This document shows, piece after piece, positions 30,919-38,100 of a stretch of DNA of 64,000 nucleotides. The position numbers were made by a program, and so were the translations under genes. This DNA comes from Microbacterium capsulatum (lineage in GTDB: Bacteria > Actinomycetota > Actinomycetes > Actinomycetales > Microbacteriaceae): positions 181,674 to 245,673 of the forward strand of contig NZ_JAVFCB010000007.1 in the NCBI RefSeq assembly GCF_030865425.1. The letters run 5' to 3'. The stretch's first letter is position 1, and each line of letters opens with the position of its first letter. The notes under the pieces were generated by a model. That model was not told the origin of the DNA. It worked only from the letters and a program-made list of their open reading frames with translations, and did not search any database.

Positions 30919-31016
30919 CGAAGCGGAGCCTACGCGCGGCCCGAACGGGTTCCGGCCTGTGGATGATGTGCACAGCCCGGCCGTGCAGGGCGCGGCTCTT
31001 GTAGAATCCGAGGACC

Positions 31017-32402
31017 GTGACCATGCCGACCCTCTCCGCCGAACAGGAAGAACTGTTCCGGCTGATCGAGGACACCCGTGAGCACGTGTTCATCACCGGG
31101 CGCGCCGGAACCGGCAAGTCCACGCTGCTGCAGCACTTCGCCTGGCACACCGAGAAGCAGATCGCGGTGTGCGCGCCGACGGGCGTGGCGGCGCTGAACG
31201 TCGAGGGGCAGACGATCCATTCGCTGTTCCGGCTGCCGATCGGGCTCATCGCGGACGGCGAGATCGACCAGTCCGACGCGACCCGCAAGATCCTGAACGC
31301 GATCGACACCCTCGTGATCGACGAGGTGTCGATGGTGAACGCGGATCTGATGGATGCGATCGACCGCTCTCTCCGGCAGGCGCGCGGCCGGCGGGCGGAG
31401 GCGTTCGGCGGCGTGCAGGTGGTGATGTTCGGGGATCCGTACCAGCTCGCACCGGTGCCGCCGCGCGGCGACGAGCTGCGCTACATCCAGGACCACTACC
31501 GCTCGTTCTGGTTCTTCGATGCGAAGGTGTGGACGGGCGGGCAGGCGACCGACGGCCTGCTCGACATCGGCACGCACGGGGCCACCCTGCACGTGCGCGA
31601 GCTCGTGCACATCCACCGGCAGTCCGACGCCGGGTTCAAGGCGATGCTGAACGCCGTCCGGTACGGGCGGGTGACGGCCGAGATCGCCGGGGCGCTGAAC
31701 GAGGCGGGCGCCCGCACCCCGCCGGATCCCGGCCCCGGGGAGATCCCGATCATCACCCTCGCCACCCGCAACGACATCGTGAACGGCATCAACCGCCGCC
31801 ACCTCGCCGCGCTCGAGGGGCGCGAGCAGACCGCGAAGGCCGAGATCACCGGCGACTTCGGCAAGGGCGAGGCGAACTACCCCGCGGATCAGGAGCTCAA
31901 GCTCAAGGTCGGCGCGCAGGTGATGTTCCTGCGCAACGACATCTCGGCGATGCCGGATCCGCCGCGCTGGGTGAACGGCACGATCGGCACGGTGACGCGG
32001 ATCCTCGGCGACGTCGTGCGCGTGGAGATCGACGGCGAGGAGGTCGACGTCGAGCCGGCCGTGTGGGAGCGCTACCGCTACATCTACAACCCCGGCACGA
32101 AGACGCTCTCCCGGGAGGTGGTGGCCGAGTTCACCCAGTTCCCGCTGCGACTGGCGTGGGCGGTCACGATCCACAAGTCGCAGGGCAAGACGTACGACCG
32201 GGCGGTGGTGGATCTCGGGTCCGGCGCGTTCGCGCCCGGGCAGACCTACGTCGCGCTGTCCCGGCTGACCTCGCTCGACGGGCTGTATCTGTCGCGTCCG
32301 CTGCGCCCGGGCGACATCCGCGTCGACGAGGACGTGCGCCGGTTCATGCGCGCCGCCTGGGAGGCCCGGCAGGGCGACTCCACGCCGCAGGTCGGGGGCT
32401 GA
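31017..32402 (+). CDS. Pif1-like superfamily 1 helicase / AAA ATPase
   Basis: 461 aa. Walker A G-R-A-G-T-G-K-S-T lies near residue 30 and motif Ia A-P-T-G-V-A-A-L-N follows, then Walker B/II V-I-D-E-V-S-M-V-N. Motif III is F-G-D-P-Y-Q-L-A-P-V, and the C-terminal UvrD_C_2 region has T-I-H-K-S-Q-G-K-T-Y and Y-V-A-L-S-R-L. This set defines Pif1/RecD2-like 5'-3' DNA helicases. It probably resolves G-rich structures or replication blocks, relevant in a high-GC genome. GTG 31017 is the start used; ATG 31023 is equally possible. A TAGAAT box at 31002-31007 gives an almost leaderless mRNA. Confidence 0.9.
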   Translation: MTMPTLSAEQEELFRLIEDTREHVFITGRAGTGKSTLLQHFAWHTEKQIAVCAPTGVAALNVEGQTIHSLFRLPIGLIADGEIDQSDATRKILNAIDTLVIDEVSMVNADLMDAIDRSLRQARGRRAEAFGGVQVVMFGDPYQLAPVPPRGDELRYIQDHYRSFWFFDAKVWTGGQATDGLLDIGTHGATLHVRELVHIHRQSDAGFKAMLNAVRYGRVTAEIAGALNEAGARTPPDPGPGEIPIITLATRNDIVNGINRRHLAALEGREQTAKAEITGDFGKGEANYPADQELKLKVGAQVMFLRNDISAMPDPPRWVNGTIGTVTRILGDVVRVEIDGEEVDVEPAVWERYRYIYNPGTKTLSREVVAEFTQFPLRLAWAVTIHKSQGKTYDRAVVDLGSGAFAPGQTYVALSRLTSLDGLYLSRPLRPGDIRVDEDVRRFMRAAWEARQGDSTPQVGG

Positions 32403-32421
32403 ACCCGCCCGACGCCGGCGC

Positions 32422-32482
32422 GCGGGAACAGGCGATCGCGTCGGATCAGGCCGACGGGATCCGGATCCGCCTGATCCCGCGC
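32422..32482. repeat. 61-bp dispersed palindromic repeat, copy A
   Basis: It is identical at 58 of 61 positions to 40916-40976. Inside, GGATCAGGC and GCCTGATCC are inverted around ATCCGGAT. It lies after the helicase gene and before the double TetR gene. Confidence 0.9.
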
Positions 32483-32538
32483 GAACGCCTGCTCCGGCTG
32501 GGGTTCCGTGCACCGGTCCGTGTATCAGGCGCCGAACG

Positions 32539-33714
32539 CTAAGCGGTGGGACGGTCGGTCGAGCGCGAGGAGGCCGCTGCGCTGAGGATCCGCGCCTTGA
32601 CGGCATCCAGCACCGCGTCGGGATCGATGACGTCGGGCTCGTAGAGCCACGCGATCATGCAGCCCAGGCCGACCGCGACCTGCCAGTCCGCGCCGGCCTC
32701 GGCGTCGGCGGCGGCGACGCCCTGCGACTCGAGCAGCGCCGCGAGCTCCCCGCGAGTCCACTGCAGCTGCTCCGCGGACCGGTCGTGCAGCGGATGCGCC
32801 GGCACCGTCGCCTCGCAGAGCAGCACGATCTCGGCGGCGGTCACCCACCGGGGGAGGCGGTCGAGGTGCAGCACCCACGGGTCCTCGACGACCCGACCGT
32901 AGAGGGCTGTCACGACCAGCTCGAGCAGCGCCTGCTTCGTGGGCGCGACGTGGATCAGCGCCGCGCGGGTCATGCCCGCTTCGTCGGCGACCGCCTGCAT
33001 CGACGTCTCGTAATAGCCGTGCGCGGCGTAGAGCTGCGCGGCCGCCGCGACGATCCGCGCCCGGGTGTCGTCACCGGCGAGGGAGGGCGGCAGGACCGGG
33101 TCGGAATGCGCAGCGGTCGTTCGCGTGCGGGCGGACTCCGCCACGAGATGCGGCACGCGTCGCTCGAACGCCTCGAGCTGCGCCGGGATGTCGATCCGGT
33201 TGGGGAAGTACAGCGCGAGGATCTGCAACCCGTCCCAGCCCGCCGAGACCTCCGTCATGGCCAGGTCGGCCTCGACGGCCGAGAGTCCGCGCAGCTCGAA
33301 GAAGGCACGGCCCCGGCGCTGCGCCTCCCGGCGACGTTCCAGCATCATCGGATGGCCCGGGTGGATCGGGCTGGTCGCCTCCCCGAGCAACGCCGTGAAC
33401 AGCTCGATCCAGCCGGGGACGGACTCGCTGCCGCGGGCGACCGCGGCCGCGCTCGGGACGGCCCCTTCGGACCATTCGCCCTGACCCCAGATGCGCTCCG
33501 ACTGCGCGTCGAGCCGGGCGATCAGGGCGGTGAGGATCTCGCCGCGGGTCGCGAAGTAGCGCAGCACCGCCGGGTGCGAGATCCCGGCCTCGGCGGCGAT
33601 GTCGCGCAAGGACGTCGCGCGGTAGCCGTTGCGGACGAACAGCACGTGGGCGGCGTCGAGGATCGACTCGATCCGATCCCGTCCCGTCCGATACGTCCCG
33701 CGCCTGCTCGCCAT
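32539..33714 (-). CDS. Double-headed TetR regulator (two TetR units in one polypeptide)
   Basis: 391 aa from ATG 33714 (GTG 33720 also possible), twice the usual TetR length. HTH 1 spans residues about 34-54 (T-S-L-R-D-I-A-A-E-A-G-I-S-H-P-A-V-L-R-Y-F). HTH 2 spans about 237-257 (T-S-M-Q-A-V-A-D-E-A-G-M-T-R-A-A-L). Each is followed by its own all-helical C-terminal domain. The second HTH has H-V-A-P-T-K where F-x-s-K is usual. One molecule could therefore bind DNA like a covalent dimer. It is divergent from the sugar MFS and glycosidase genes, whose expression it very likely controls. It may respond to a glycoside or monosaccharide. Confidence 0.9.
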   Translation of the reverse strand: MASRRGTYRTGRDRIESILDAAHVLFVRNGYRATSLRDIAAEAGISHPAVLRYFATRGEILTALIARLDAQSERIWGQGEWSEGAVPSAAAVARGSESVPGWIELFTALLGEATSPIHPGHPMMLERRREAQRRGRAFFELRGLSAVEADLAMTEVSAGWDGLQILALYFPNRIDIPAQLEAFERRVPHLVAESARTRTTAAHSDPVLPPSLAGDDTRARIVAAAAQLYAAHGYYETSMQAVADEAGMTRAALIHVAPTKQALLELVVTALYGRVVEDPWVLHLDRLPRWVTAAEIVLLCEATVPAHPLHDRSAEQLQWTRGELAALLESQGVAAADAEAGADWQVAVGLGCMIAWLYEPDVIDPDAVLDAVKARILSAAASSRSTDRPTA

Positions 33715-33802
33715 GTCCACCAGTATCTCGAAATCGCTTGGTCCGGTGAAGTGTTACCGCTATGGTGGTCAGTCTACAGCCCCCATCCGCTTGGAGACAC
33801 CG
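33715..33802. promoter_or_regulatory. Divergent promoter/operator region of the glycosidase locus
   Basis: 88 nt between the divergent TetR and MFS starts. ATCTCGAAAT at about 33725-33734 is an imperfect palindrome flanked by CCA and TGG, and is a possible TetR operator. A second candidate is ACCGCTATGGT at about 33757. A Shine-Dalgarno TTGGAGAC precedes the MFS ATG, so that gene has a leader, unlike many genes here. Confidence 0.4.
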
Positions 33803-35065
33803 ATGTCTGACCACGCCGCCGACACCCTCGTGCACCCCGATCCGACCGGGACGAAGCTCCCGCCCTCGCTGCGGCGGCTGTTCCGAGTCGCGCCCCTCGC
33901 CTCCGCGGCCGCGCCGCTCGCCTACGGCATCACCGCCTACTTCATGGCGATCCAGGCGCAGCTGTTCGACGCCGACGCCAAGGTCGGGAACCTCGCCCTG
34001 ATCAACACGCTCTCCGCCGTGGCGGCCATGCTCGCGCAGCCGATCTTCGGCGTGCTCTCCGACCGCACCCGCTCCCGCTGGGGCGCGCGCCACCCGTGGA
34101 TGCTCATCGGCACCGCCATCGGTACGGTCGCCCTGGTCACGGCCGGGCTCGCGACGAACGTGGCGATGCTGACGGTCTGCATCATGCTCATCCAGTTCGG
34201 CTACAACGCCTGGCAGGGACCGTTCGCCGCCCTGCTCCCGGACCGCGTTCCCGAGCGGTTCCGCGGGCGCTACTCGACCGGCGTCGGGCTCGGAGGGCTG
34301 CTGGGCGCGGTCATCGGGCCGATCCTCGCATCGCCCTTCGCGAAGAGCATCCCGGTCGGGTACGTGTCGCTCGCGGGCGTCGTGATCCTGCTCATCCTGC
34401 TCTTCATCGCGCTCGTGCCCGGCACGGACAACCGCGGCGAACCTCGCAAGCCGTTCTCCCTCACGGCGTTCCTCTCCGCGTTCTGGGTGAATCCGATCCG
34501 CCACCCGGACTTCTTCTGGGGGTTCACCGGGCGGCTGCTGCTGTTCGGCGGGTTCTACATGATCAGCAACTTCAGCCTCTACATCGCGCAGGACTACGTC
34601 GGCCTCAGCCTCGGGGAGGCGACGTCGATCGTCCCGCTGCTCGGCCTCGCCGGGCTCCCCGGTCTCATCATCGCGACCGCCGTGGCCGGACCGCTCTCCG
34701 ACCGGCTGGGGCGGCGGAAGCCCCTCGTCCTCATCTCCGGCCTGCTGATCGCGGTCGGTGCGGCCATCCCCTTCGTCCTGCCCTCGGTGCTCGGCCTCAC
34801 GCTGCAGACGATCGCCGTGACGAGCGGATTCGGCGCCTTCGCGGCCGTCGATCAGGCCCTCATGTCCTCGGTGCTGCCCAGCCCGGAGGACTTCGGGAAG
34901 GATCTCGGCGTGCTGAACCTCGCGGCGACCCTGCCCAACACGGTCGCCCCGGTCGCCGCCGGCGCCATCGTCGTCGCCGTCGGCTACGCGCCGCTGTTCC
35001 TGATCGTCGGCGGGATCGCCGTCCTCGGCGCCCTCGCCGTTCTGCCGATCCGTTCCGTGCGCTGA
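33803..35065 (+). CDS. MFS sugar transporter, SLC45/GPH-like
   Basis: 420 aa, 12 helices. The loop G-V-L-S-D-R-T-R-S-R-W-G-A-R-H-P-W is the variant motif A of glycoside-pentoside-hexuronide and SLC45-type carriers. A second motif, G-P-L-S-D-R-L-G-R-R-K-P, lies in the second half. It probably imports beta-glucosides or N-acetylated oligosaccharides for the glycosidase fusion 98 nt downstream. The gene contains no GGATCC, in contrast to its chromosomal neighbours. Start ATG 33803 with a good Shine-Dalgarno. Confidence 0.9.
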   Translation: MSDHAADTLVHPDPTGTKLPPSLRRLFRVAPLASAAAPLAYGITAYFMAIQAQLFDADAKVGNLALINTLSAVAAMLAQPIFGVLSDRTRSRWGARHPWMLIGTAIGTVALVTAGLATNVAMLTVCIMLIQFGYNAWQGPFAALLPDRVPERFRGRYSTGVGLGGLLGAVIGPILASPFAKSIPVGYVSLAGVVILLILLFIALVPGTDNRGEPRKPFSLTAFLSAFWVNPIRHPDFFWGFTGRLLLFGGFYMISNFSLYIAQDYVGLSLGEATSIVPLLGLAGLPGLIIATAVAGPLSDRLGRRKPLVLISGLLIAVGAAIPFVLPSVLGLTLQTIAVTSGFGAFAAVDQALMSSVLPSPEDFGKDLGVLNLAATLPNTVAPVAAGAIVVAVGYAPLFLIVGGIAVLGALAVLPIRSVR

Positions 35066-35096
35066 CCCGGGACGTCTGCGCACCCACCCGCCTCAC

Positions 35097-35150
35097 CGTC
35101 GCGCCCGTCGACCCAAACCGTCGCACCCGTGGACCCAATCGTCGCACCCA
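35097..35150 (+). repeat. Short tandem repeats before the glycosidase fusion
   Basis: Units of 21-22 nt with the core GTCGCACCCGT-GGACCCAA occur two times plus a partial third. They lie in the leader between the MFS gene and the giant glycosidase frame. Confidence 0.6.
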
Positions 35151-35163
35151 TCGAAAGGACGAG

Positions 35164-38100
35164 ATGACCTCCCCCACCCCGCTCCAGCGCATCCTCCCCG
35201 TGCCCCGAACCGTCGAGGAACGCCCGGGCCACGCCCGCATCCGGCCCGGCGCCCCGCTGACGGTCGCCTCCGCCGAGCTGCTTCCGTCGGCGCGGCTGCT
35301 CGCCGAACGGCTGGAGGCCTGGGCGGGCATCGCCGTGGCTTCCCCGGTCGTCAGCGCTCCGGCACCCGGTGGCATCCATCTCGCCGTCGCCCCGGCCGAC
35401 GAGCTCGTCGCGACCGTGCCGCCGGCGACCGGCGTCGCGGCCGACGGCGCCGACCTCGGAGACGAGCGCTCGGCGCTCACGCTCGCGGCCGACGGCATCC
35501 GGGTCGTGGGAGCGGCGCCCGCGGGCGTCCACCGCGCGGTGACCACACTGGCGGCGCTCGCCGAGCAGGGCGAACGGGATGCCGAGGGGCTGGTGCTGCC
35601 CGCGGCCGCGATCGCCGACGGCCCGCACCTGGCCTGGCGCGGCCTCTCGTTCGACGTCGTGCGCGCGACCTTCACGAAACAGGAGGTGCTCCGCGTGATC
35701 GAGCTCCTCGACCGGTATCGCATGAACGTGCTGCACCTGCACCTGACCGATGACCAGGGCTGGCGGATCGAGATCCCGTCGCGGCCCGAGCTGACCCCGC
35801 CCGGCAGTGCGCACTTCACGCAGGCGGAGTTCCGCGAGATCGTCGAGTTCGCGCAGGAGCGGTTCATCACCGTCGTCCCGGAGATCGACCTGCCCGGGCA
35901 CTCGTCGGCGGCCCTCGTGGCGTACCCCGAGATGACGCGATCGGGAACGGCGTGGGCATTCCCGAGCGACCCGATGCAGGCCATCGCCCTGATGGCGTCG
36001 GGAGAGCACCAACCGCAGTACCTCGACCCGGAGAAGGACGAGGTGTGGGCCTTCGTCGACGACGTCGTCTCCGCCGTCGCCGCACTGACCCCCGGCCGCT
36101 TCGTGCACATCGGCGGCGACGAGGCCTTCGGGATGCCTCACGACGAGCACGTCGCCTTCGTGCAGCGCGCCCGCGAGATCGTCCGACGCCACGGGAAGGA
36201 GCCCGTCGGCTGGCAGGAGGCGATCCGCGCCGACTCGGCGCCGGGCGAGCTCGTCCAGCTCTGGATCGACGGCGGCGCCGCCATCGACGGCGAAAGCCCG
36301 TTCCTCGCCGCACTCCCGCCCCAGCTCACGGAACTCCTCGTCACCGCCTTCGCCGACTCCGCCGCCGATCCCGAGCGGGTCGTCGAGAAGCGCGCCCGCG
36401 TGATCATGTCGCGCACCGGTCTCGCGTACCTGGATGCCCCGTACGCCGAGCCCTCGACCGACGAGGACGGCGAAGCCCGGCGCGCCCGCGTCGGCATGCC
36501 CGGGTATCCGGCGGTCACGATCGAGGGCTCGGCCACCGTACCCATCCCCGGCATCGACGAGCCGACCGAGCTCGACGTCGTCGGCTTCGAGGCGGCCATC
36601 TGGTGCGAGACGGTGCAGGACTTCGACGACCTCAGCTACCTCCTGCTCCCACGGCTCCCCGGGCTCGCGCAACGGGCCTGGGCCCCCGGACCCGCGCGCG
36701 ACTGGGCGGATCTTCGCGTGCGCCTCGGCGCGCAGGCGCCCGCCTGGCGACGCGAGGGCCTCACGTTCCACCACGCCCCGTCCATCGATTGGCGCGGCGA
36801 GCCCGCGCAGAAGGAGACCTCCATGTCACGCGTCCCCGACGGCTTCCTCTGGGGGGCCTCGACCTCCGCCCATCAGGTCGAGGGCAACAACGTCTCGAGC
36901 GACTTCTGGCGGATGGAGGGAGGAGGGCCGATCCTGGCCGAGTACTCGGGCGACGCCGATGACAGCTACCACCGCTACCCCGAGGACATGCGGCTGCTCG
37001 CCGACGCAGGCCTGAACGCCTACCGCTTCAGCATCGAATGGGCCCGCATCGAGCCCGAGAAGGGCCGCTGGTCGAACGCGCAGCTCGCGCACTACCGCCG
37101 CATGATCGACACCGCGCGGAGCCTCGGCCTCGAACCCGTCGTGACCCTGCACCACTTCACCTCGCCGTACTGGTTCGCCGAGGCCGGTGGCTGGAAGGGC
37201 GACGAGGCGCTGGAGCGCTGGGCCCTCTACATCGAGAAGGTGTCGGCGATCCTCGGCGACGTGGGATGGGTCTGCACCATCAATGAGCCGAACATGGTCG
37301 GGCTCACGCACATGTTCCTCGGCGCCGAAGCCGATGCGCTGACGGGCGGCATCACCTTCGCCCAGGACGGCCCGCTCATGCCCGACACCGCGATCGGCGA
37401 GCGACTCGTCGAGGCGCACCGCCTCGCGACCCGGATCCTCCGCAAGCGCACCTCCGCGAAGGTCGGCTGGACGATCGCCCAGCAGGCCTTCACCCCCACC
37501 GAGGGCAACGAGGCGATGTTCGAGAAGGTCAACTGGGCCTGGGAGGACCTCTTCCTCGAAGCGTCCCGCGACGACGACTTCGTCGGCGTGCAGTCGTACA
37601 CGACCCAGCCGGTCGGCGCCGACGGCCCGGTGCCGCACCCGCCGCACCCCGACAACACGATCACGGGGTGGGCGTACCGACCCGACGCCCTCGGCATCGC
37701 CCTGCGGCACGCCCACGACGTGACCGGCAAGCCGCTGCTCGTCACCGAGAACGGCATCGCGATCGCCGACGACACCCGTCGCATCGAGTACACGCGCGAG
37801 GCCCTGCGCCACCTCGCCGCCGCCGTCGAGGACGGGATCGACGTCCGCGGATACCTGCACTGGTCGGCCCTCGACAACTACGAGTGGGGGCACTGGGCAC
37901 CCACCTTCGGGCTCATCGCCGTCGACCGCGAGACGTTCGAGCGCCGCCCGAAGCCCAGCCTCGCCTGGCTCGGCGAGGTCGCCCGCACGAACGCCGCGGA
38001 GATCCCGGCGGGCACCACGTCGTTCGCGCCCGGGTCGGCGGTCGATGGCAGCACCACCCGCCATGCGGACGCCCTCGCCCGCCTCACCCTCGAGCAGAAG

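Noticed and set aside
34096..35163. Upstream extension of the glycosidase frame into the MFS gene region
   Set aside because: The extra ~356 codons overlap the MFS coding sequence in a different frame and are Arg/Pro-rich. The GAAAGGACGAG plus ATG 35164 and the conserved GH20 start mark the true beginning.
36800..36830. Frameshift or sequencing error that falsely joins GH20 and GH1
   Set aside because: Not excluded, but there is no sign of a shift: both domains continue in the same frame with normal codon positions. Only a substitution of a stop codon would be needed. It remains as a check in the findings.
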